This document shows positions 23,213 to 34,721 of a stretch of 64,000 bases of DNA, in pieces. A program made the position numbers and the translations under genes. Each line of letters begins with the position of its first letter. Position 1 is the stretch's first letter. The DNA lies in contig NC_077240.1 in NCBI RefSeq assembly GCF_947179165.1, positions 30,490,001-30,554,000 of the forward strand, in the 5' to 3' direction. The notes below the pieces were generated by a model. That model was not told the DNA's origin. It saw nothing but the letters and a program-made list of their open reading frames with translations, and ran no database searches. This stretch comes from Solanum dulcamara (taxonomy: Eukaryota; Streptophyta; Magnoliopsida; Solanales; Solanaceae).

Positions 23213-25369
23213 TAGAGAAAACATGGCCAACTATAAATGTATTGCAAAAGCTTTGAAAAACTTTTGTGAATCCTTCGGACAAATGGTTAATGCCAACAAA
23301 TCTAAACTAATCTTCTCTGATAATTGTACGGAGCTCCTAAGTAAAACTATTTCAACAAAACCATAAATTAAAAAAGGGAGTCATTTTGATAAATACTTAG
23401 GATTCCTAATCACTAGAGAAAGAACCACCAATAATGACTTCCGATTCATTATAGACAACATGAGGACAAAAATAGCAAGACGGAAGATAAAATTCCTTAA
23501 TATCGCAGGGAGAACTAGCTAAGTCCTGCCTAAATAATATTCCTACACACAAAATGCAATTACAAAACTCCATAGTAGCATCACCACCAAAATAGACCAA
23601 ATACAACGTAATTTCATTTGGAGTACAACCAATGAAAAGAGAAAGCTACATATGATCAAATGAGATCTAGTTACACTAGATAAAACTAGAAGAGGGTTGG
23701 AAGCACACAGAACTAACGTTAAAAATACAACACTCTTAGCAAAACTAGCATGGAAAGCCTTTAAAAATCCTAAGTCAATTTGGGCTGCAACCTTAATGAA
23801 CAAATATTCTAAAACCAGGACACTAGATGCCCATAGTCAAGCTGCTTAGCAGGACCTAGAAAAATCTACTTCTAGGTTGGAAAATTTGCAAAAAAGGGAT
23901 GGCATGGGTACTGGGAAATGGCTAATCTGCATCCTTTTGGTTGTATACCTAGCTACCAAATGGAAAAACTCTTAGAACCATGATCCAGGGACTCCTCAAT
24001 ATAGGTGGTTTTACAAATAAGTATGTAACGTCCTCAAAGCCAATGGTTTAAGCGATTATTGCTAACTATATCTTTCAATATACCAAAACATATCACTCTA
24101 TTATTGAACAACACCTCTCTATCACATGACCCTTGTAAAAAATACGCTATCATCTGGGGACCAAGACCCCAAGGAACATTAACAACCTCCTTGTTATACA
24201 AGTTTTTAACTAAGAACTCAATTAATAACAGCCCAACTACGTTTATTAGATATGGTCTCTTTACTGCCCTAACAAAATAAAGTACTTTCTTTGGCTATGC
24301 CAACATGAACGAATTCCAACACAAAATTAGCTACATCCTATAGGCATAAGCATCAATAACCTATGCCACCTATGCAAGCTAGCTATCGGAAGCCATCCAA
24401 CATATATTTCTCGAATTTTACTCAGTGAGAGAGCCGTGGACGGAATTAGGGGTGATCTACTACATAAAGCAATTTCTAAACCACCGTGAAGCCAGATGGC
24501 TAACCCTACTCAAAAACCTCAGTATACCCCTCAAAAGCAATACTGTAAATTGGAAAGAGATGTTTCCTTTTTTTATGTGGAACATTTGGCTAAAAAGAAA
24601 CGAAAATTATCATAACAATACCCACGCCAAAATCAACATTAAAAAGACTCTTGACCACTCCACATAATTTTTTGCCCTCACAAATTGCAACAGAAACAAC
24701 AAAACTAAAATATCTTATTGCATATGGGAACCACCGGTAAGGGCTTTAAACTAAATCATGATAGTTCGTCTACTAGTAATCAAGGTAATGGAGGAACGGG
24801 GGGAGTAATTAGGAATGAGAAAGGTGAATGGGCTGTAAGATACATGAGCAAACTTCAGATCACTAACACCATTCAAACCGAATTGATAGCCTCTTAGCAG
24901 GGACTAAAATTGACAGTAGCAAGCAAGAACGATCTGATGCCTCTGGAAATCAGTGTTGACTGTAAGGAGAACATTAACCTCCTTAACAATGACCATCCAT
25001 CTTACTCGAACATTTTACATGATTGCAGGGACCTTCTTAGGCGGCTGGGGAGACGATACACCACTGCTTTAGAGAGATCAATAGAGTGACAGACGCCCTA
25101 CCAAGGGAAGGATCACGGTTGGCTCAAGATAACTCTTTTTTGTGTTTGAAAGTTCCACCATTATTTATATCCGATAAACTAGAAGCAGACAAAGTAGGAA
25201 TACCCTTTTGCAAGCTCCTGAAGACTTATTTTGCTAATGATGTATGTAATAGTATTAACTCCAGCTTACCTCCTCCCCAGAACATTACTAACAGGCGTAT
25301 TACTATGTCGCTCCCATGTACTAATGCATATTAAGTAAATATAAGTATCTCCTTTTCACCCAAAAAAAA
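23213..25369 (+). mobile_element. LINE (L1-type) 3' portion, decayed
   Basis: Conceptual translation in shifting frames gives the end of a LINE reverse transcriptase (FGQMVNANKSKLIFS near 23280; KLAWKAFKNPKSIWA near 23760), a zinc-binding RT-associated region (PNKIKYFLW, NLCHLC; 24265-24380) and a C-terminal RNase H (GGTGGVIRNEKGEWAVRY near 24800). Many stops and frameshifts. It ends with TTTTCACCC and eight A at 25362-25369. The 5' half is absent, displaced beyond the Athila-like insertion. The 3' end lies only about 345 bases from the peroxidase stop codon. Confidence 0.85.
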
Positions 25370-25712
25370 GTAAATAGCTGGTAAGTAGCTCAAGCAGATA
25401 ACTTGCGAGCAACTTCCTAAAAAGCCTTACAACAGCTTCCTCTCGCTTGCATGTAGTCAAGTTGGACTTTGAAATTTGTCGACGATCATTAAATAATACA
25501 TGAAAGAGTTGAACATATTACTAATTAATTTATTGCCAGAATTTTCTTGTTCGAACAATAACAATACAAATTAACTTACATGAAGCTAACTAATTTGGTA
25601 CACCACAAGTACAATTACAAAAACTTAAAGAAATATAATGAATAAAAGAGATACACGTTGTACACTTTTGAGACAACATAATGATAAATTCATAGTTTTT
25701 ATTTTTCTAGAA
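25370..25712. other. 3' flank of the peroxidase gene
   Basis: AT-rich sequence between the LINE poly-A and the peroxidase stop codon. It must contain the peroxidase 3' UTR and polyadenylation region; no other feature is seen. Confidence 0.6.
25529..25534 (-). terminator. Candidate poly(A) signal AATAAA for the peroxidase
   Basis: On the minus strand AATAAA (GGCAATAAATTAATT) lies about 180 bases after the stop codon, a usual 3' UTR length. A second AATAAA lies within 20 bases of the stop and seems too close. Confidence 0.45.
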
Positions 25713-27451
<1,739 letters not shown>

Positions 27452-28199
27452 TTTCTTTTCTTAGCTAGGAATTAAGTGGAGGACTTAAGCCTAAGAACAA
27501 TTAAGATGATGAAAAAGCAAACTGATTAAGGCACAATGGCTTTATCCTCAAGAAGAGTTTCCTTTTATAGTCAAAGATACAAGGGGTGATACCTAGTGGG
27601 AAGATATATAAAAATAATTTCTTACTTAAATTGGCCTTAGTTTGTGGGCCGTATCGACTTTATCTTCTCAAAAGTCTCCCAAAATATACACTAGTGCTTT
27701 TATTTATTTATTTATTAGTATAATTATCATCAAAGAAACTATTTTATATTTGGATGGACAAGGAGCGTAGTGTACTTGGTGCACCATATGATCAGTACGT
27801 TGAGCTTAGTGTACACTAGTAATAGCTCGCTCCATTTTAATTTGTTGTGAACTTATTCAATTTAATCAGACATGAGATTTTTTCAAAAAACAAAATTGTA
27901 AACTAATACATGTCATAACATTTGTATGATTATAAAAACTTGTTATTAAAGATAATAAAGAAAATTAAAGGCTAAGTCACTTGGTGAGCTCTCTGTCTTT
28001 CACGGTTAAGATAGAAGATTTAAACCCTGTCCTAATAGAAAATACAAACATGTCTTCTCATTCTCGTGTGTAGCTAAGAACTTGTCAATTCCTTGTAGTT
28101 CACTCTTATATTTTTTTTAGTATTGTATGGTACGGTAATGCAGTTGCATGATCTTTCCACGAACAACGTGATAAGTCCATCCAGACAATGATTTCCAGA
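27452..28199. other. Upstream region of the peroxidase
   Basis: Holds the presumed promoter and 5' UTR. Beyond the TATA box I see only AT-rich intergenic sequence with no ORF or RNA gene. Confidence 0.5.
27561..27569 (-). promoter_or_regulatory. TATA box of the peroxidase
   Basis: On the minus strand TATAAAAGG lies 110 bases upstream of the ATG at 27451. This implies a 5' UTR of roughly 80 bases. Confidence 0.7.
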
Positions 28200-28209
28200 A
28201 AAATAACGG

Positions 28210-28681
28210 GCATAATACATAAATTGGACTCTTAACTTGGCTTCGAATTATAAGTTTGATCTTTAACTATGATAGTGCACAAATTAACACTTAAACTATC
28301 CAACACTTGAACAAAAAACCACTCAAATTCTACCTGGCAAAATGCGTGAAAAACACCCAAGTTACATGCGTCAGGGGTAAAAATGAAGGCAATATTCAAG
28401 TGTTTTTTTGTTTAAGTATTGGATAGTTAAAGAGCCTACTTGTTCACTGTCAAAGTGAAAGGTTATTTTTAAAATCCACTTGTACTTATTTTAATTAAGT
28501 GGCAGTCACTGAGTGGCTCAGTAATCCACATCAGAGCGTTTGTGTATCATATGTTTGGGTTGCAATATTCGAGTGTTGTTTAAGTGTTGGATAGTTAAAG
28601 TGCCTATTTATTTACTGTCAAAGTTAAAGGTCAAAGTTATAATTTGAAACCAAGTTATGGATCTTATTTATGTATTATGTC
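28210..28681. mobile_element. Mutator-like MITE (472 bp)
   Basis: Long imperfect terminal inverted repeats of about 100 bp, starting CATAATACATAAAT on both inward strands and running through TTAACTATCCAACACT. Flanks AAAATAACGG (28200-28209) and AAAATAATGG (28682-28691) form a 9-10-bp target duplication with one mismatch, as expected for Mutator-like elements. The right arm is partly duplicated inside: an ~80-bp block at 28391-28470 recurs at 28562-28650. No coding capacity. Confidence 0.8.
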
Positions 28682-28691
28682 AAAATAATGG

Positions 28692-29784
28692 CTAAAATAA
28701 TTAGCTTAAAAAGTCAATTGGAGTTTTTTATCTTGATATATTATTTATTTTGTTTGACTAGTCTAAATTAGATAAAACTTTCACTGAAGAACTAGTCTAA
28801 TCGTTTTTGTATTATTATCTATGACTAGCAAAGCATAGTGGCTGAATATCAAGTCAAAGAACCAAGGAATCAAGATTGATCTAGCTAGTGGTTTTAACTA
28901 GCATTAAAAATTACAATATCTTAAAATAATTAATTTAGGAGTATTTAAGAGAGTTCACGGATCTCGAAATAATAAGCGGTAGGTAAGTGAATTTTTCAAT
29001 TTTTTTAAATATATACTTTAATATTACCATTCTTAATGCTTGACGAGAAAGTAACTAGTTTTTCATTTCTATTTACTTTTAAACAAAATTAACCAAATAA
29101 AGATGATAAATTAATCTTAGATTACGCGTATGTTAAATCCAACTGTAGCATGGTTGGCATGTATTGCCAATACAGATCGACTCGGTTATTGATGCAAAAT
29201 AGTAGTGTAAATGCTACGTAATCTAAAATTCAACACATTTTGACTTTCAACTCTCAGATACTATATTATACTTTTATCCCCCAACAAACCCAAAACAGAA
29301 TATTATATCTTTGGTTTTTATACATGCACTAAACTACAAATTAACGTGATTCAGTGTCACCCCAAATTAAAAAAAATAAAAAATCACCGACGTAGCTATC
29401 TCAAAAATCTAGTCCTGAATGATGTGATGGTCATAATTACAAAGTAGTTATAGATATATTTTATGCATTTTAAAGATAAAATACTAGAGATTTTGAGGGG
29501 AATATTTTGAAACGATTGGAGATTGTTTGGTTGGAGTTTTGGACTGTACCATATTGGGAGAGTTTGCATCGTGTTTGAAATAGATTCAGATTCTCTCTCT
29601 CCTCACCTTAATTGAGCCTTAAGCAATTGTCTAGACCCCGAATTTTATATGCGCTTCCAAAAAGTCTCCAAAATAATCAATTAAACATTTCAAAATATTA
29701 ATTCATTAAATCCGTAGCCCTAATAATTATTTTAGAGTAGCCCTTTGTGATTCACTTATGAGATTCATCATATCATCATTCAAT
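28692..29784. other. Intergenic, no gene seen
   Basis: AT-rich sequence without a credible ORF. From 29626 it reads TGTCTAGACCCCGAATTTTATATGC, which could be the start of an LTR fragment that resumes after the copia element at 60620, but I cannot prove the pairing. Confidence 0.4.
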
Positions 29785-30115
29785 CATATTGTTGGGTGGA
29801 AGCACTACAACTAAAGTTTGATATGATAATAAATAATGAAAATAAATTGGACACGAGAATTTTACGTGAAAACCTCTCAAACAGATAGGGGGTAAAAATC
29901 ACGGGGTAAAAGGATCTTACTATGATAATATGGGAGTACACTGCTCTCAAATACAAGGAGAAAACAACAATTAACACTTCTCTCTTGTAAAAGGGACAAC
30001 TCACTAAAGATGACACTCAAGACTACAATATTTATCTTGGTGTATAACTCTCTTTGTATTCTTACTCTTTTGGATTGTATTTTGTGAGATAATCTAAATG
30101 AGGGCAAGAGACCCT

Positions 30116-30124
30116 CTATTTATA
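30116..30124 (-). promoter_or_regulatory. TATA box of the copia LTR
   Basis: TATAAATAG on the minus strand, about 150 bases into the LTR; the partner LTR has the same box near 60465-60475. Confidence 0.65.
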
Positions 30125-30166
30125 GAAAACTAGAAACGCGTAAAATTCGCGTATTGCACCTCCCTT

Positions 30167-30266
30167 TTTGACTACGCATTCAAAATGCACTTTGTTCCCT
30201 TTTTGACTACGCATTTTGTTTCCTTTTTTGACTACGCGTTCAAAATGCGTTTTGTAATATTTGACT
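30167..30266 (-). promoter_or_regulatory. Cluster of four W-box-like words in the copia U3
   Basis: TTTGACT occurs at 30167, 30202, 30227 and 30260 (plus strand), the first three inside an imperfect ~30-bp repeat with ACTACGC(A/G)TT. TTGAC(C/T) is the core of WRKY-factor binding sites. The right LTR keeps two clear copies (near 60509 and 60573). Regulatory function is inferred. Confidence 0.5.
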
Positions 30267-30312
30267 ATCTTGCATTCTCACACTTGAATATTTAATTGAG
30301 AATCAATTAAGA

Positions 30313-30567
30313 GGCCGTTTGGATTGGCTTATAAGCCGTTTTCAACTTTTTTTAAGTGTTTGACTGACCAACTTAAAGTCATTTTGTGCGTAAAATAAGC
30401 CCCAATAAATAGTTGAGTTTATTTGAATGAACTTATTTTAAGTAGTTTATAAGTTGAAAAATAGCTTATAAGTCAAAAAAAAAGTTGGTCTGCACCTACT
30501 TTTTTTTAAACTTATAAGCAGTTTTCAACTTATAAGCTACTTAAAAATAAGTCAATCCAAACAGGCT
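30313..30567. mobile_element. MITE with GTTTGGATTG termini (255 bp)
   Basis: Termini read inward GGCCGTTTGGATTGGCTTAT and AGCCTGTTTGGATTGACTTA. The interior is built of TTATAAGC/GCTTATAA words. It lies between the copia coding end and 3' LTR. The second RT-RNase H copy carries the same MITE truncated at its left (55784-55979), so the insertion predates the duplication. Confidence 0.7.
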
Positions 30568-30596
30568 ATAAATCTTCACACCATCCTTTCTACCCA

Positions 30597-32607
30597 ATTA
30601 CTGCAATATTACATTTCTGCTAGGCCAACAGAACATCGACACCATATAAACTTGTTACTATTGATCGGCTTCGTAAACATATCTGCTAGGTTGTCATTAG
30701 TGTGAATTTTCTGAATATCCACACTGCCTTCTTCCACCTTCTCACGAACAAAGTGATACTAAAATCATATGTGTTTTGTCTTTGAATGAAATGCCGGATT
30801 CTTTGCAAGATGCAAAACGCTCTGACTGTTACAAAATAGAGCAACATTCTCCTGTTTGTGCCCAAGCTCCTCCAGTAACATTTGCATCCATATTGCCTCT
30901 TTGCTAGCTTGTGTAGCTACTATATATTCTGCTTTCGTCATAGATGTAGCCACGATAGATTGCAGTTTTGAAACCCAGCTTACAGCTCCTCCAGCAAAAG
31001 TAAACACATAACCTGTGGTGGACTTTCTTTTATCAAGATCACCTGCATAATCTGAATCAACATAACCTTTAACAGTAAAGTCTGATCCTCCATAACACAT
31101 TATAACATTTGAGGTACCCTTGTCATATCTCAGGATCCTCTTAACAGTATTCCAATGCTCTCTACCAGGATTAGCCATGTATCAACTAACCACTCCCACT
31201 GCTTGTGCAATGTCAGGTCTTGTACATATCATGGCGAACATTAAACTTTCTATTACTGATGCATATGGTACTCGAGACATCTCCATCTTCTCTACTTCAT
31301 TGCTAGAACTCATTCTTGAGGATTACTTGAAATTAATAGGAAATGGGGTAGAAATTGACTTACAGTCTTGCATCTTGAAGCATCACAAGATTTTCTTCAA
31401 GTAGTTCTTTTGAGAAATCCAAATCTTTTTATTATTTCTATCTCGGTGAATTTGCATCTGTAGAATCTTGTTTGTTGGTCCAAGTCCTTCATTTCAAACT
31501 CCCTAGCCAACTGTGCCTTTAAATTTTATGAGACGATCTTTGTTGGGGCCTGCTACCAACATGTCATCAACATACAACAGCAAAATAACAAAATCGTCAT
31601 CACCAAATCTCTTGTAATAAACACAAGGATCTGAACTATGTCTGTTGTATCCAAGGCTTATAATAAAGGAATCAAATCTCTTATACCAACATCTCGGCGC
31701 CTGTTTGAGACCGTATAGAGATTTGTTCAACCTGCAAACCAAGTTCTCTTTTCCCTGTTCTTCAAAACCTTTTGGTTGGAGCATGTAAATTTCTTCTTCA
31801 AGCTCTCCATGAAGAAATGCTGTTTTCACATCTAACTGCTCCAAGTACAAATGTAGCACACATCTCCAGGACCACTCAAATTATTATGAGTCAAACCATC
31901 GGAGAAAATATCTCATTGAAATCTATACCTTCTTTCTGAGTGAATCCTTTCACCACCAATCTTGCATGATACTTCTCCAGTTGATCATTACCATTGCGTT
32001 TGATCTTGTAAACCCATTTGTTTCCAATGGCCTTCCTTTCTTGTGGAAATTGAACAAGTTCCCATGTTTTATTTTTATGAAGAGCTTCAATTTCTTCTGG
32101 CATTACTTCCATCCATAGAGAATAATTTTTGGCCTTTCATAGCCTCATGAAAAGTTGAAGGCTCTCCATCCTTTGTTAATAGACAGTATGCAACATTACC
32201 CTCCATAGAATAATTTGAGTGTCAAGCTGATTCTCTTCTCTCCCTAGTTGACCATCAAACATGAGGAGTTTTGATCTCAGCTTGCTCTTGTTCTTCATTT
32301 TCTAGCGCTGCCTCAGAAGAAACTGGAGCTTCTTCTATTTCTTCAACTTCAACTATAGTAGTCTCTAATTTTTCTTTCGAAGTGCTACCTTCTTTTGCTT
32401 GTATCTTATTTTCAACAAACACATCATCCCTGCTGATTACCACCTTACGGGTAATAGGATCCCAAAAGCAATACCTCTTATCTTCATCAGCTTACCCAAA
32501 GAAAATGCATTCCCTAGATTTCGAATCCAACTTCAATTTTTTTAGTGTTGTACATAACATAAGTAGGACTTCAGAATATATGTAAGCAAGAATAATCAAC
32601 TGATTTT
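30597..32607 (-). pseudogene. Copia RT-RNase H, left copy
   Basis: Minus-strand remains of the C-terminal pol. The linker after integrase (acidic, EEIEEAPVSSE; 32255-32443), RT start (32112 down), QLDVKTAFLHGELEEEIYM and the YVDD box (LLLYVDDMLVA; 31503-31859), then RNase H with DLDKRKSTTGYVF (30765-31178). Stops and frameshifts separate the blocks. Nothing upstream of the linker is present here: gag, protease and integrase occur only in the right copy. Confidence 0.85.
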
Positions 32608-32880
32608 CCACAACTAACTCCTCACTGGCAGCAAGAATGTTTGATTCAGTATTTTTACCCTCTGGTAAGTCGCCTTCAAAAAGATGTTTAGATAAAACAT
32701 AAAGGGTAGAACCAAGTTGAGATGGAGATATAGGGGATTCACTTTCAGGTTGAATCTTCGACTGTACAGACCCATCAGGAGTAGATTCATGTGAAGCATT
32801 TAGGTCTAGAGTAGGAGAGCATTCAGGCACAGTTTTCTCACTGGGTGAATCTATAGCATCTGGTCTTGCCTAGATCAAAG
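32608..32880 (-). other. Unidentified ORF fragment at the copia junction
   Basis: Minus-strand open stretch rich in Ser, Pro and Glu (SPSEKTVPECSPTLDLN; GSTLYVLSKHLFEGDLPEG). It is fused in frame to the copia linker at about 32607 and replaces the copia integrase side. It is bounded on the right by CTTTGATCTAG, which resembles a splice acceptor, then by LTR-like sequence. It looks like part of a repeat-encoded protein of Solanaceae-type genomes; I do not know its function. Confidence 0.45.
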
Positions 32881-34721
32881 TGTAAGGACCAAGATAAAAC
32901 CTGAGAAAATTAAAGAAAAGTAGATTGGCTAGTGCCCATGAGTGGTACCTACGATCCGTAGGAGTACCTACGAGTCGTAGGTTCTCATTCGTAGGTCACC
33001 CCAACCACTTAGAGAAAATATGAGTTTATTTAATCCATCCTAAGATTGGCTTCCACCGCTCATAGGAGTTCCTACGAACTGTAGATGTAGATCAGAGACC
33101 TTAAAATTCTTGTATGCAGAACAAGTTAACAGGATGACCTGTATATAGTCCTACAACCTGTAGAATGGGTTTATAGGTCCAACTTCAGAAAACCAAGTAA
33201 AGGCCTAACTTTCTATGAACTGGTTCCTATGACCCACCTCAAGGTCTACGACCTGTAAAAGGGTGGTCGTAGGCCCAACATCCAAATTCCAGTAGGTCCT
33301 TATTTTGGACCATAGTTCCTACGAGTGACCTACTACAGTCCGTAAGAGTTTTGACAGTCCGTAGAAAGGCACCCGTAGTGACCAAGTTTAATGAGGGACA
33401 TTCTAGTCCTTTCTCCATCTTTTTCAAATTTAACCCAAGTCATTTTGAGACTAAATTTAGTCTCTTATCAGTACCCAATGGGTTTTTTCTCTTATTAACA
33501 TTTGGAAATTTTTGAGAGCAAGAATTGGAGAGAAAGAAAAGAGATAGGGTTCAATAGTTTCAAGCCAGGTCTTTGATTTTCGCTTAGATAAACTTCGTTC
33601 TAGGGATGTAAGGCTATCATAATATTGGACTAAGTTCGTCCTCGTGCATTACATCTTCATACAGTTAAGTTAAGCTTTGAGTTCGAGTTTAAATTCCAAT
33701 AAATTGAATTCTTGAGTATCAATATTATTACTTACTGAATTCTAGTATGTATAATTGATTATACTTTGATGATTTGAGTCTTTGAGATTATGGATTCATG
33801 GTTGCATTCACATGAACCCTGGTTGATTTTTACATTTAATATTTTATGCACTATTTAATGTAAAGAATGATTATTTACCTCATTAAATCAAGAAGAGTTT
33901 GAGCATGAGTTAAGTTAAGTTGAAAGAAGTCTCTTAATATTTATTTTGAGCATGAGTATTTTATATATAAATGAGTTGAGTTCTATTACATTTAAGCATC
34001 TATTTTGTGATTGAATTGAGAAGTTAAATTATGCTTTTAAATGCATTATTGAGATGTAATTTTACCTATCTTAAAGAGAAAAAATTAGTTAAGCAAAGTT
34101 AAGTTTGAGCTAAGTCCAAAAGAGACTAAAAGAGTTAAATTGAGTACGTACACTCACTTCATATATGAGCAAAGTAAAGTTATTTGGGAGTAGTATCGAA
34201 TACTGATTTGGATACGAGTCTAGATTACTCCAACCTTATAACATATGTAGCATCCCCTTTGGGAGGATGCCATTTACGAAGCAAAAGACAGATTTTTTTT
34301 TATAATCTCAAATAGTCAACACATTTAGAACACTTATTTTGAAATTTTATTTTCAATTCAACACCAATGCGGGTCCATAAAATACATAAAACTCCAACTA
34401 GTAATTATCACAAAACTATTATTTTTTTTGTGCATAATGACAAGTCAAAGTATAAACCCAGTACATGGCATGACTTAAGTTAAAAGCACAATCTAAAAAT
34501 AGTAAAACTAGTCACCCAGTTCAAGTTACAAGCATATGGTTTTGTTTTCACAAGCCTTCAAAATATCACACATAAGTGCCACATGTATCCTGTACAAGTC
34601 CCCAAAATATTTATAAAACTAGATGCATATGCATATGTGATCTTCACAAGGGCTCCAAAAGTCTACTCCAAATGACCATCTTCACATCTCGTCCCGCACA
34701 TTACCTACGATAGAAAACAAC
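32881..34721 (+). repeat. LTR-like sequence of another element, left part
   Basis: Starts TGTAAGGACC. The first 500 bases carry repeated quasi-palindromes such as CCTACGATCCGTAGG and CCTACGAGTCGTAGG. An A/G-rich leader-like segment follows (33510-33560: GAATTGGAGAGAAAGAAAAG) and then AT-rich DNA. The U3-like, then leader-like order suggests a plus-strand LTR. It is interrupted at 34722 by the gag-only concatemer and continues at 54986. Confidence 0.5.
34717..34721. repeat. Target-site duplication ACAAC, left
   Basis: ACAAC directly before the first TGTCACGACC. The same five bases follow the last LTR at 54981-54985, so the whole 20-kb array occupies one insertion site. Confidence 0.85.

Larger units (their letters stand above)
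29790..30274 (-). repeat. Copia 3' LTR (485 bp)
   Basis: On the minus strand it starts TGCAAGATAG after a purine stretch (AAGTGTGAGAA) and ends CCACCCAACA. It pairs with 60135-60614. Between TATA box and U3 start lie repeated TTTGACT words. Confidence 0.85.
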
